64,000 nt of DNA, taken from positions 50,600,991 to 50,664,990 of the forward strand of contig NC_092807.1 in the NCBI RefSeq assembly GCF_040954645.1, in the 5' to 3' direction. Source of the stretch: Diabrotica undecimpunctata. Taxonomy: Eukaryota > Arthropoda > Insecta > Coleoptera > Chrysomelidae. The number at the start of each line of letters is the position of its first letter. Position 1 is the stretch's first letter. Shown here piece after piece: positions 42,061 through 53,795 of this stretch. The translations under genes were made by a program, and so were the position numbers. Below the pieces are notes generated by a model, which ran no database searches, was not told the DNA's origin, and worked only from the letters and a program-made list of their open reading frames with translations.

Positions 42061-43448
42061 TCACGCATTGGCAAAAAAAATAAAAATATTTTTATAAGAA
42101 AGCATTAAATTGATTCAACTTTGTTCATGCATAATATGTTTGAGTGTTTTTTTTTTGTTTTATTTTCTGTTAATTTTTTAGACTATTTATTAGAGACACA
42201 TTTATATTTAGATACAAGTCTTTATTTCTCTGTTTTTTTTTTAAGAAAAATATATTCTGAAATTAAAGCTTTAATTTGGAACAATGTCATTGCCTTCACA
42301 AATGTGTGTATGGTTATTCTGTTTATGTGTCTCCTTCTATAGTAAGACAAAGCCATAATGCCTTGGTGGCGCCATAGTAAGAGCGACTTACTGAGCATTA
42401 AGAACATCTGTTCTTTGTAGGATTGGTACTCAGCCGTCGCAATGGTTTTCCTTATTAACAAAAAATTAATTGACATATACACTACAATATACACCATGTA
42501 CAATAAGCCAAATTAACAAGGATATTCCAGTTCCCAACCAGTTACGTAAAGAATCCACTTTGGGCATCTACGTCATACCGGTATAAACCGGACATAAAGC
42601 AGCCAAATGGGTTGTTCAACGTTGCGTATGTTGTAGTGTGTGTTGAGTAATGGCCTTGTTACTAAGTAAAGTCGACTTCATTGTCTTTACAAAGATTCGG
42701 TTATTATGTCTGAAGGACTGGGGTATCTCGGGTGAGTAAAAGTCCTGAAGTTTTATTCTCAGTATTTTGATGCTTTTACAACTGCGACACCAAGGCGTCA
42801 ATAAACCAACTGGGTGCCGTGCGATAAAAAAGAACAAAGTCATTTTATTCTATTATCCCTGCTTTTGCTAAGCTCATTCTTTGTAGTACCTCCAAAGTGA
42901 TTTGATTTACATCCAGATTTTTGCTGGAACTTGCGACTTATGCGGATATATAGGTATTACCTCCTAAATCTCATTTATTGTGGAATGTGCTTTTATCCTT
43001 AGTGTTTATTACAAAAAGACTATGAAAAATTCAATAGTTTTAGATACATTTCGTTGTGTAATACTATCTCAATGAAAACATCTTACGAAGAGACTGATTT
43101 GTTAAACTCCTATTACCGACTAGTGACGTTTCGTTAACGTTCCGAAATTACATGTATCCTGTAGAAGGACATTATATTTACTTTTGAGCAAACGCAGGGC
43201 CTAAGGCATAAACATCGTTACATCAGTATCGCACGAACTGTCTAACCTCCAAACACGTGCCAATTAATTAGTAATCGATTTACAGGCAGAATTAAAAGGT
43301 GAAATAAGTAAACAAATGGTTTGATTTTAAGGAAGATTTACATTTAATATTTAAATACACGAGTTCTTTAATTCACTGTATATTTTTGTAAATCTCTTCT
43401 TTGCATGAAAAAGAACAAACGTAGTTACCAAATTGTCCAAAAAATTTG
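42061..43448. other. Unassigned stretch
   Basis: Nothing recognised. Open frames are short and low-complexity. Confidence 0.4.
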
Positions 43449-44005
43449 TAATAATACTTCTTCTTCTTCAAGTGCCCTGTCCGTTGCGAACGTTGGCTAT
43501 CAACATGGCAATTCTGATCTTGTTTGCGGCGCTTCTGAATAGTTCGACCGATGTGAGCCCGAACCACTTCCGCAAATTTTGGAGCCACGAGTGTCTTCTC
43601 CTACCTGGCCCTCGCTTACTGTCTACTTTCCCCTGGACAATCAATTGCAGTAGACGGTACTTATCGTGTCTCAATATGTGGCCTAGATATTCGAGCTTTC
43701 TTTGTTTGATTGTGCTCACGATTTCTTTCTCCTTTCCGATTCTTTGGAGTACCTGTATGTTGGTGACATGTTCGGTTCAGGATATACGAAGAACGCGTCG
43801 GTACAATCACATTTCGAATACTTCTAGTTTTCTCGTGAGCGTCTCTGTCAGCGTCCAGGCCTCCATACCATATAGTAAGAATCGGAAAAATGTAGCATTT
43901 AACTAGACGTAGTTTTAGGGGAAGAGACAAACCCTGGCTTATGAGGAGCTTTTTCATATTGTTAAATGCTGCTCTAGTGGGCCTGTTCCCATTTTGCATT
44001 TACGT
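43449..44005 (-). mobile_element. LINE C-terminal part, minus strand
   Basis: 43999-43890 reads NGNRPTRAAFNNMKKLLISQ then LSLPLKLRLVKCYIFPILT. 43719-43468 reads QRKLEYLGHILRHDKYRLLQ, RGPGRRRHSWLQNLRKWFGL and VELFRSAANKIRIAMLIANV. The two are linked by one frameshift near 43720. The minus-strand tail is (AAG)n at 43458-43469. The YLGHI/WFG/IANVR ending is shared with 11751-11963 and 45865-46018. Confidence 0.82.
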
Positions 44006-44129
44006 TGGTGCCAAGGTACACATAATATTACTATTAATTATATTAAGAATAAAGAATTGTATTTATAAAATACCTTTAAATACCCATTAAATGTTAAAAT
44101 AAGTGAAATTTTATATTAAAAATAGAGAA

Positions 44130-44890
44130 TTTGACAGAGACATAGGGTTCAATGGAACGACTCAAGTATAGTCCTATAAGAAACAGATGGTAAAAAGAGA
44201 AAAATCAAAGAAGCGGCTCTAATTATGCTAAATGAGACCAATTGTGTCACAAATTCCTCGGCAGAATGCAGTAGGATTTGGTTATCCATATTAAAAGAGG
44301 AAATTAATAAAAGGAAAGTACCACTATTAGTAAGTCAGTAACATATCGAGGATACATCACTTATGTTTTTAAACAACATGCATATAAAATCAGAATTTGG
44401 TGTTTATTGAGAGTAAACTAAATGTAAAACCAAATACTTACGATGTCGGGATAGTATTGTGAGGTTTTTCTCCTGGTTTTTTCCTCGTGGTTTACTATGG
44501 AATCATTAACAGGAGAATTTTACTGTCATCATGACATGTGGTTGTCTTTTTAAAGACGAATGACACGCTATGATAATTTTCTGATGGATATTCTCAAGTT
44601 AAAGTTGATTTTATGTAATCGAATGAACTATCTTACAATAAAGTCTTCCCAGGAACGCAACTCAGCAATATTGGCAATATAATTTAAAGTCATCTACTTT
44701 GAAATGTATAATGTATGTATAAATTGTCAATATAAATGAGTCAGATAAAATTAAATTATTAAAAAAAATTTTCACCAAGTAACAAAAAACAAAATTTGTT
44801 TAATTTATTAATGTTTGCATTTTGAGAACGATTTCCGAAGTAGAAATTGAAACGTCAATAAACTTATTTTAAACTTCAATTGTAGCTTAT
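44130..44890 (+). mobile_element. Penelope-like element remnant, C-terminal and 3' terminal part
   Basis: In one frame KRKIKEAALIMLNETN, VTNSSAECSRIW and LSILKEEINKRK (about 44198-44325) match the segment after the GIY-YIG endonuclease in Penelope-like proteins. The copy seems to extend to the terminal block with GAAACGTCAATAAACTTATT near 44848, which recurs at 28490-28575 and near the copies at 47.1 and 49.4 kb. Mostly decayed between these points. Confidence 0.5.
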
Positions 44891-45864
44891 TTCCATTAAA
44901 ATAGTAATTACTTTATGATGCTACAAGAAAACAGCTTTAGAAAAATTTGTAATATTTTTAAAAATTAACAAGTTGCTTGATATAGCAAGTCTAAGAAAGC
45001 ACTTACTGAAGGAAAAACCTTATATTAGTCGAACTTTAAATTTATTCCTTAATCTGCTAAAAACAGCGCGAATCAATCTTAACGGGGAATAAGTGTGATA
45101 GGGAAACGCATATGCCTATTTTTAATGACTACAAAATATGCTATAAAATGCAATACGATAAAAATGCGCTAAAAAGTATTTTGCTATGTTTCAAAAGTGC
45201 GACCAATATCTTGTTTGTTTAAGAGAAACTGTTTTCATATGAACTATGGTCCACAAGAAAAATGAATTTCGTGTAGCCGGCTGTATATCATAAATCACAA
45301 AAGGTTTTTAACCTTTCCGGCTACATCACAAAACGTTTTCGGAATGGTTATTCCATCATCAGTGCTTTTACTAGGCATACACGTGTGAAGTCACTAAATA
45401 TACGGGTAAAAACCCTTTAAATGTTGTTAACTTAGTTTTAAATTACATTGTTACAGCCTATCTTGTATTATATGTCGATGAACCTAACGGAATTTAACCT
45501 AACCTAACCTAGACTGAGTACTTTTAGGAAACGCAGTCCACTTAACAGCATATGTCATATCAGTTCATTTTAGAGAAGTAGTTGGAGGTTTCCGTGGTAT
45601 GACGGCCTTGTTCAGTCACGTTCTTTGATATTCGGATTGGGCATTGGCGAGATAACTCAAGTATCTACCTCATGTTTTTTGTAAGAGTACTTGAATTGTC
45701 GTCTAATGTTGTGTTATATCCCGATGTTGTTGGGACTGATAGTTTGTTCTTAGTCGGCTGAGCATTCTTTTTGTAACTAGTTTTGGTATTGGAGCATTCT
45801 TCTTTTATTACGTTTGAATGCATATTAAATGTAATATTTTGTGTGATGTTATAAAGAATGATGA
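44891..45864. other. Unassigned stretch with a possible Penelope-type terminal motif
   Basis: CCGGCTACATCACAAAACG and GGTTATTCCATCATCAGTGC near 45340 resemble terminal repeats seen in Penelope-like elements, but this is weak. Three CCTAA units at 45495-45512 are too few to mean much. Confidence 0.3.
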
Positions 45865-46018
45865 ATGAAAACCAGGCCGTAGAAGAATGTCCCGGATGAG
45901 AAATTTTAGAGAGTGGTTTGGCTGTACCACTAACGAATTATTCAAAACAGCAGTAGATAAAATTAGAATCGCCCTAATATCCAATCTCCGATAGGAGGCA
46001 CTCAAAGAAGAAGAAGAT
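45865..46018 (+). mobile_element. LINE 3' end fragment
   Basis: RRRMSRMRNFREWFGCTTNE and LFKTAVDKIRIALISNLR are followed by a stop and an (AAG)n tail at 46004-46018. The same C-terminus as at 43449-44005. Confidence 0.75.
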
Positions 46019-46189
46019 AAAGAATGATAAAACTTAGTTGGAAGCAGTGATAATACACTTACATTTGATATACTTAATCCCAAATAAGGTCAACTCAGAT
46101 TTGGATTTAAGAATATTGAAAATCTTCTTGTCGTTACAGTCAACAAAACCCCATTAAACTGCCGAAAACAAAAAACGTTCCAAACAATA

Positions 46190-46600
46190 CACACAAAAGT
46201 TATTTACTATGGAAGAAGGTAGAAAGTGTTTTGTCACCAAGATTCTCATGGAAATATCTTAATTGACTACTCAAAAAAAGGAAAACAATAAATAGTGAGT
46301 ACAGTGGCATTTTTTAGCAGAATTAAAGAAGAAATACTATTCCATCGGGACAACGTACCTGCCGATAAGTTTGCAATTGCAGCGGCCAATGAAATAAGAT
46401 GGGAAGTATCAATCATCCTATTCCCAGATTTGGTTCCCAGCGATTATTGTCTGTTTCCAAACCTGAAAAACGGTTTAACGATAGGAGGCCTTCGTCTAAC
46501 TTTAAGGCAATTGCTGCTCCAAAAAGCCATTTCGGGGACTTCGAGCTCTAATGAAGGCATTGTCAATTTGAAATATCATAAGCACATCGAGTAGGTGAGT
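46190..46600 (+). pseudogene. Mariner (DD34D) transposase C-terminal fragment
   Basis: 46295-46594 reads FSRIKEEILFHRDNVPADKF then AAANEIRWE, and a FPDLVPSDYCLFPNLKNGL block. These correspond to the second Asp (HxDNAPxH) and third Asp (SPDLxPSDYxLF) regions of mariner. The N-terminal and first-Asp regions upstream are too decayed to place. No inverted repeats found. Confidence 0.75.
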
Positions 46601-47064
46601 GTATTGAGAAATAAGATGTTTTTTTGTTTAAATTTGCTTTTTTAAGACCACGTAGTTATTGAATACGCCTCATATCCCGTCACAATTTTTTATGCAGTCT
46701 GAACTTGTATATCAGTCAAAGATTCTTTCGGTGACATCTATTATAACTAGATTTTAATTTGATATTGATGCGAGTTCGGATATAAACATTTTTCATCATC
46801 GATTTTCTTCTACAGGCTGGAATTTTCTTCCTCAAATATAATTTATATTTAATGAGCTTTTAATATGAACGTCTTGCTTCATAAACCGTGAATTAGAATT
46901 TTAATTGTATACGTTCTTTTGTATTTTAATCATTGTATTGTCTTTTATAGGTTGTGCTAGCATAATTTAAAAACTGCACACTTAAAAATAGCTACGATAA
47001 TTATTAAATTAATTATCTTATAAATGTTCGGAAACTATTTTCTTGTGGCATGTCTAAGTCAAAT
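46601..47064. other. Unassigned stretch
   Basis: Nothing recognised. Confidence 0.35.
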
Positions 47065-47136
47065 ATTATGTTTAAGTCACAATTGATTGTATTGAAAATT
47101 ATATTTTTAACTATTGCCTGACGTGTCGATTTCCAC
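47065..47136 (+). repeat. Penelope-like terminal block, left part (split by the hAT element)
   Basis: TTGATTGTATTGAAAATTAT, TTTTTAACTATTGCCTGACG and TGTCGATTTCCAC are the reverse of the 49400-49490 block. After the hAT insertion the block continues at 48228 with GCCGGAAATCGTTTTCAAAA. Confidence 0.6.
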
Positions 47137-48219
47137 TAGTGTTACCCAAATGCAAAAACAAGACGAGACTTAGACAGTCTTGGTCTTGCGCCAATATACC
47201 TGGTCTTGGTCTTGGTATTGCACTCCCGTTCTTGGTATTGGTCTTGGTCTTGCAAGTCTTGCAGTTACCCATTAACCTATTGCTATTTATTAAACGTTAC
47301 TTTAGAAAAACGTAACAGAGTAAGTACATTTTAAGCTTGAATTAACATAGCCATAATAAAGACTAACCAAATTAATAAATGTCTAAACAACTGACACAGG
47401 GTGGGGTTTAAAGCCATGATCTAAGCGATCCGGGCCTATGCTCTAACTAACTCAGCTATCTACCAGGCCCCACGGAAGGCAATCTGTTTGTTAATAAATG
47501 TTTGCATTTACTAAGCTTACATGGTTAAAACAAAAAAAAAACAAATTAATGACATAAGCATGCCTGTATTTTAAAGAACATTATCTGCCTAGAAAGGGAT
47601 TGATGGACATGATGGACAAAAAATCCACATACATGTATCAAGGGCACAGATTTTTTAGGTGATAAGATAACAAACTATAATCCACTTATTAAAGCAAAAT
47701 TAATGTTTTTACCAATCTTATCTCTACTTTTATATAAAAAACTAACTTGAAAAAATAGAATAGTTAAAAAAGCAATGGTAATCAAAAGAAGTTATTTTAA
47801 ATTAAGGAGATCCTACTTAATAAATACATTAATTTACCAAAAAAAAGTAGTAGGTACATAATATATGTAATTGGTAATAAGGTAACAAGTATATTTTTTT
47901 ACATGTCCTCTTTTTCTAGCGGTTATTAAAAAGCTTGTGATATCTCCACCGAATTTTGGTTTTTCAGGAAGAAATATTTGTAATTCCTTTTTGTGAAAAG
48001 ATATTAGATGGTTACAAACTACTATACTCGCTAAAACCACACTCAGTCCTAACTGCAAGACGCAAAAGTCTCGCAGGCTTAGTCTTGTTCTTGCTTAAAT
48101 CTTGCACGGTCAGTCTTGGTCTTGGTCTTGCTAAAATTAGGCGGTCTAGGTCTTGGTCTTGCAAAAACGCAAGAACAAGACCAAGACTGCAAGACCAAGA
48201 CCAATTTTGGGCAACACTA
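47137..48219. mobile_element. Non-autonomous hAT-like element with 8-bp target-site duplication
   Basis: The ends TAGTGTTACCCAAA (47137) and TTTGGGCAACACTA (ending 48219) are inverted repeats. ATTTCCAC at 47129-47136 and again at 48220-48227 is an 8-bp target-site duplication, the length made by hAT transposases. Both subterminal regions carry many copies of GGTCTT/TCTTGG-type hexamers (47180-47265 and 48100-48200), the kind of clustered sites hAT transposases bind. No transposase is coded in its 1083 bp. A tRNA-like sequence lies inside at 47401-47473. Confidence 0.88.
47401..47473 (-). tRNA. tRNA-like sequence (pseudo-tRNA or SINE head)
   Basis: On the minus strand, GTGGGG at the start pairs with CCCCAC at the end as an acceptor stem. 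TAGCTGAGTTAGTTAGAGCA resembles an A box and D arm. TAGGC/GCTTA forms a 5-bp anticodon stem around the loop CCGGATC, and GGCTTTAAACC sits at the B box. Position 33 is C, not T, and the T loop is off consensus, so a working tRNA is unlikely. Confidence 0.5.
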
Positions 48220-48260
48220 ATTTCCACGCCGGAAATCGTTTTCAAAAAGATTTTAAAAAT

Positions 48261-49079
48261 TGTGTAACAAAAATAAATTTTCAAAACTGACAGTTCACTT
48301 ACATGTCATAGATCTTATAGGCAATACCCATGTTTGGGAAAGTATATACTATTTGTTTTCATATTTTTTACATTTAATATTTTTCTGTTACGGTACTGTA
48401 ATGTGATCTAATTCAATGCTATGTATTCTAACGACTTTGGTAAAATATATTGCTTCCTGTAAAATTGCTAAACTGGTTGTCTCATTTATTATGTTTTAAG
48501 TACGGAGAATTTGACTTCTCTTTTGTATTCTGTGTCACAAATATTCACACAAGTGTACGGTTTCGTATTACGGTCTCAATTAACTTAAATTATCGCATTT
48601 AAAATCATAATACAATAGGGTGATATTTATTGATGTACCCTCTTCCACCCAACGGCCAAAAGGTTCTTTTCTGACCTGAAATCTCGACACTTCTTCCCAA
48701 GACACCGAACCAAACGGACCTAGTGTGTGACAGGTTCTCGCCATCAAGCGTCGGCGGGCGCCCCGACGCGGTATCAACGAGATTTCCTTGGCTAAGAACA
48801 CATCAATATTTCAAGGGGTAAGTCTATATTCTTTGTACAAACATCAATAATGAGTAAGACCAGTTAATTTCTTAATTTACTGACAGTTGTGTTTGCTTTT
48901 TGTCGCTAATTTATTCACAAACAAAATATCGCATTTTTCCTTTATAATTATTTATCTAATATCATTTAACCAGCGACCTCTTAAGTTTTATACAAAACAA
49001 CCCATGTTGGTTGATGTTGTATAGTTGCAAAATCTGAAAGTGGAGTCTATACCTTCATCAGGATATTAAAATCTGATTG
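48261..49079. other. Unassigned stretch with a GC-richer patch
   Basis: 48640-48815 is clearly richer in GC than its surroundings and is followed by GGGGTAAGTC, a good splice-donor match on the plus strand. An open frame exists on each strand. I recognise no family; it could be a first exon or part of an unrecognised repeat. Confidence 0.3.
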
Positions 49080-49490
49080 TGTGTTTTTGTATTATTTGTT
49101 TGTGTATTGTGTGTTTATTTATTACATGTTTGTGTATTGTATGTTGCATATGTATTATGTATCACTGTAAATTATATTATTTTTCTCTTTTTCATGTCTG
49201 TGTCTTTCATGATAATTAAACATCTTTACGTTGTACTTTGTGCTCATTGTTCCAAACATATTTGCAGATCTGTGATTTGTCGAAGTCACTGTTTTTGATG
49301 TATGTTTCATGCTCATTTATTCTAACACACAATGGTCTAGCTATTTCTCCCACATAGAAATTGTTGCATTCACAGGGTATTTTATCTTTTTTATCTTTTT
49401 TGAAAACGATTTCCAGAGGGAAAATCGAAACGTTAAACAATAGTTAAAAATATAATTTTCATTACAATCAATTGTGGCTTAATCTCATAT
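49080..49490 (-). mobile_element. Penelope-like element fragment with GIY-YIG endonuclease
   Basis: On the minus strand 49440-49216 reads IPCECNNFYVGEIARPLCVR then INEHETYIKN and KSQICKYVWNNEHKVQ. This is the GIY-YIG fold endonuclease of Penelope-like elements (C-x-C-x4-Y-V/I-G, R...R..EH, H at the end). It is preceded by the terminal block with GATTTTCCCTCTGGAAATCG-type sequence. No reverse transcriptase is left. Confidence 0.75.
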
Positions 49491-50560
49491 AAACACAATA
49501 ATTAATTATCTTATTTTTCAATTTGCAAGAAGTAAAATCAAATAAAAATTTTCATGCAACGAATATAAGCCTTTATATAGTTTTATTTACGCTCTTCAAT
49601 CTGTCTAACTACAAGAGTTGTTCTATAACTCCAGAGTAAGAATGGTACAGTCACTTTGTCTCATTGTACCCCTCCTACATTCCTTGTATGAATCTATTAC
49701 ATTAGCACATTTTAGATCTGACTGTTGTGGCAATTCCTGGAAAAGAAGAGTTTAAGTCGGAGATAAAAGGAGCGATTAAGAAGGTTACAGTAGAATAAGT
49801 AAAAGTGAACTGGAGCTGGCTCTACAAAGAGATAGTTTTGTTAAAACCTTGAAAATTAGGCGCTCTGGAGTAGCCTAATGTAGGCAAATGTCGGTGAACC
49901 CAAGACACGTACGAGATAAGTGCTATGCTTTCTCGAGAGAGCGAGAAAGAGAAAGAGAGAGATTGCTCCATACTTTTGTATGGAATACAGGTATGAAGTA
50001 CAAGTATTCAAAATTAGAGGATTTCAGATAAAAACACTTTTAGGATTTGTAGTGCTTACTATATTGTGTTAATGAAGGTAGTGGCAATATTGGCTGAGGT
50101 GGTAATGTTGGCTGGGGTGGCATCTACATATCTAATGGCTAAGAAAGAGTACGAATAATTAAATATGAAAGTGAATAGAGGAGACCGAAAATATGAGATT
50201 ATCTACTAATCCATCACTCACCCACGATTGATAGAAGATACGGTAGTAATAATTGGTCCGGACGGATCACCACTAATCTCAGGGAAAGGTCGGCTGTGAA
50301 CATGGAGAGGTAAACTATCATTTGACACATGTGTTCACGATGCATGGAGTTTGTGTCCATGAAGTGCCTCTCTTCATGTTTTCAGTATTCATCTACATTT
50401 CTACAGTTTTTAGTTCTGATTTTTTCGCAATCGCTCTTAACGTTTCATTTACTTTTTATAGTAATTTTATTTTAACTTTTTTTTTATCTCAATTTAGCAA
50501 TAATAAATTCTTATACTTTAATTTTAGTTTTTGTTAGAGCTAGTTTTAATTTTAGAGTCC
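49491..50560. other. Unassigned stretch
   Basis: Nothing recognised except a GA-rich run (GAGAGAGCGAGAAAGAGAAA) near 49934. Confidence 0.35.
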
Positions 50561-50706
50561 TTTACACAAGGACAAACACTTAAAATTTTTTTTTAAATAG
50601 GCGAAGCTACATAATTTATGGAAACCGGAGACAGAATTCTGTCTCCGGTTTCCATACATAATGTAGCTTCGCCTATTTTTATAAAAAAAGTGTTTGTCCT
50701 TGTGTA
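50561..50706. repeat. Nearly perfect 143-bp palindrome
   Basis: Around the centre AGAATTCT (50633-50640), GAAACCGGAGACAG pairs with CTGTCTCCGGTTTC. GGCGAAGCTACATAA pairs with ATGTAGCTTCGCC, and ACACAAGGACAAACACTT pairs with AAGTGTTTGTCCTTGTGT. There is no spacer, so a single strand would form a long hairpin. A tip-to-tip foldback or MITE dimer is the likely origin. Confidence 0.92.
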
Positions 50707-52544
50707 GTGTAATGTGATGTTTAATTGTATGTTTATAAAATTTTATTCTTGTTGGATAGGCCGCAATTGACGAAATGCCCCTGAAGATGCTCTAGGGAGC
50801 GAAAGTACTCTGGCAAGATTTAATTAATAAACTGTGCTCGATATCTGCCTTTTATTTGATCAAAGTTTAATAAATATATAACTTACTTATATTTTTTGTA
50901 TATAACTATGTATTTAATCTTTCTTACACAAGAAACTCATTTTAAGTTACCTACTAAGTTTAAGAATATCCTACAATTATTTATCCTTCAATGAACTTTT
51001 ACTTTCTATGTACATGTACGAGTACATATCCTAATTTTGTCAATTCTATATTACATTTAATCGATTTTATCGTCCCCTACTGCTTAGTGATTAATCCAAT
51101 TTGTGTAGATATTAGAATGTTGAACGTACCAGCATAATTACCGAAATAAAAATTCAATAAATTAAAAAGCAACGAGCGCTTGATGAAGTTCTCAATCAAG
51201 CGACGGTAGTGGGATGATCATAAAAGAACCATCATTATGAAATATAACAAGAAGAGGTTGGAAGCAAACATTAAAATCAATTGTTTTGATATTCATCATT
51301 CATTACTGCAATTGAAATGACATCATCTGGTATGGGAAGAGATCGGCAATTGAACGGTTCAACCGAACACTCTTGTTTTGCAATAAATTCGAATATAATA
51401 CGTGTGATTCATCACCGATAGCATGGTAACTGGATAAAAGGGTGTTAGAAAGTTCCACAACAATGCCTCGTTCATAAAGGTGCGCTGCTTACCTACTTTT
51501 CACTAGTTCTTTGTGGCCACAAATATTTGAATCTGCAATATTATAACGCATACCTCATGTAGTCATTTTCAGTGCAATTATGAGTGCAGTTGGGATGCGG
51601 TAACAGATGGTTTGCTTAATACAGGACAATGATTTTTAATTTTACATCTATTTTGTTAAGCAGCGAGTGGGAAAATCAGTGAATATTCATCGTTATTTAA
51701 AATTATTGTACTTGAAAGGAATTTGTTTAATATAAGAATCATTTTAATAAATTAACATAGGATATCAGGATACAGGAAATAATTTAAAACCCATCAACCC
51801 TATAAGTAGGAAGTCAAGAGTTGAAATTATTCAAACTCATTTATTCTAGGGGTAGGTGTAGAATTATACGGAAGCCTTTTTAAATGGCTCTTTAAAAAAA
51901 TCAACAATTCTAAATACAGTAATACCTCGACTAAGACTTCCACGAATTCAGAGTTACGCGATTTTAAAATTTTGTCAATAATTCGTCATTTGAGTGCCAG
52001 AGAATCGTACGATTAACGATGAGATAGAATTACCGCCCCCACATTATTGCTCATTAAATGTACATGACATGACTTTTTGCACGTAAACAGCATATTTTTA
52101 TTTTGTATTAGGTATTTCTTATCTTCAGTTTTGTCTACGAATTGGTTGTTTGTAATTTTAATATGTATTATAATTGTTGAGACTGTGTGCTACATTTTAT
52201 AATTTATCTATAATAAATATCAAAGTGAATATTGTTGTTGCATTAGCTCTGTCTGACACATTAATGAATACAAATAAAGGAACTGGGAGCTGCTGTCCAA
52301 GGTATATGTGAAACTGTGAAACATTAGTTTGTCTTAGTGATGTTTTAGGTACAACTGTATCACTTAGTCGTCTTCTTCAGTCGCCAAAATTAGATTTTAA
52401 GTAGGCTACTGAGGCCATAGAGGACACTAAATACATTCTTTAAAATAAAAGATCAAATGCTGAATCTGCTTTTAGCAAACTTTACTATGAAGTAAACAAA
52501 TACTCACACAAAAAGGAAATTAATTAATTCATCAAGCCCAGAAT
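50707..52544. other. Unassigned AT-rich stretch
   Basis: CCCCTGAAGATGCTCTAGGG near 50779 resembles the short terminal hairpin motif of Penelope-like elements. Nothing else is recognised. Confidence 0.35.
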
Positions 52545-52612
52545 AGAGAGAAATTTGTCATATTGATCGCCAACCTCAACAGAGAAGGCACTTAGGAGGA
52601 GGAGGAAACAAA
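52545..52612 (+). mobile_element. Very short LINE 3' end
   Basis: VILIANLNREGT is followed by a stop and GGAGGAGGAGGAA: the terminal residues (IANLRREGT) and tail of the LINE families seen elsewhere in this window. Confidence 0.55.
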
Positions 52613-53215
52613 TAGCTGAACAACTAGACATTGATTTGAAGATGCCTCGTATAGTTTCTCTTCAAACCTGTCGTTAAAACCAATCTGCTAACTCTTTCGA
52701 AGAATATTTCCGAGGATCTATTTATTTACCCCTTTTAAACAATATCTTAATTAATTTATAAGAACGACTTTCACCGAAAGTTATGAATCTATTTAATCTT
52801 CGAGTTGTTTTACCTAAAACTGATAACACACCGGAAGATAAAGTTGCATTAAAAAAAAATGTTGACACCTTCCAGGATATTATTGGACCAACTACTTATT
52901 GCATATTCCACAGTAGAAAAAGAGTTTTCACCGTGGATTCAAAAGTGGAAAAGAGTCGTGCAAAATAATGGAAAACTTCCTGATTATATTTTAGAAGTAT
53001 TAGAAAACTGCGATATTCATATGTATCCAAATATCAGAATATTTCTGCAAATATTAATTAGACTGCCAGTGCAGCAACAGCAGAGCGTTCTACGCTTAAG
53101 CGTCTAAAGACTTGGCTTAGAAATAGAAATTCTGCGAAAAGGTTAACTGGTTTAGCACTCATCCTGAGTCCTCAGGTGCATCCTGAAATTTCGAAAAGAA
53201 TACACTTTTATAAAA
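52613..53215 (+). pseudogene. hAT-superfamily transposase C-terminal remnant
   Basis: LQTCRQNQSANSFEEYFRGS then IYLPLLNNILINL (about 52659-52760), VEKEFSPWIQKWKRVVQNNG and LPDYILEVLENCDIHMYPNI (52905-53035) are followed by RIFLQILIRLPV. Then, in another frame, TAERSTLKRLKTWLRNRN-like residues (53080-53130) precede RLTGLALI. This is the hAT dimerisation region as found in P52rIPK/ZMYM-like transposases. It has several frameshifts and no N-terminal domain. Confidence 0.75.
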
Positions 53216-53634
53216 TTATATAATATTTTAATTAAATATAAATTTAAATTACTTAACTTCGGTTTATACTTATTTATCCGTGGTTTGTTCTTGATTTTGT
53301 AGCTTTAGGATAGGTAGGTTTAAATTAGTTGTCTTTGAAATACCTAGTTTAAATTGACTATTACTGACTGATTACTGAAATACTGATTTTTCAGTATTTA
53401 TATTTTAATAACTTGCCTTTAGTTTAATAGTCTTGTACACTTGATTTTACTGTCATAGAGTATGTGGGTTTAAATTATTTTTTGTTTAAGTTTAAGACCC
53501 CTTAATGTTGTACCCTTTTTTGCACCCGTAGGGTATTTGGGTTTTAATAACTTCTCATTGGTTTAATATATCACTTAAAATAATTATTGAGAAAATGGTT
53601 CCCTTACATGAGGCACAAATCATATCAATCGTAA

Positions 53635-53795
53635 AGGTGCAAAAATCTAAATTCAAAATCACCCTCAAGACCCATGACCCCCCCCCTTCCGACAAAAAAT
53701 TTCTGGGGATCAACCACTGAAAGATGCAAAAATCTAAATCCTGTATCAAAATCACCCTCAAGACCCATGACCACCCCTGACAAAAATTTCTGGAT
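53635..53795. repeat. Two-unit direct repeat, period 87 bp
   Basis: GCAAAAATCTAAAT at 53639 and 53726 starts two copies that share AAAATCACCCTCAAGACCCA and GACAAAAA(A)TTTCTGG. The first unit has a C9 run. Confidence 0.85.

Noticed and set aside
45495..45512. Three CCTAA units, like the insect telomere repeat
   Set aside because: Too short to be more than chance.
47401..47473. A working tRNA gene
   Set aside because: Position 33 and the T loop are off consensus and the unit lies inside a transposon, so only a tRNA-like call is made.
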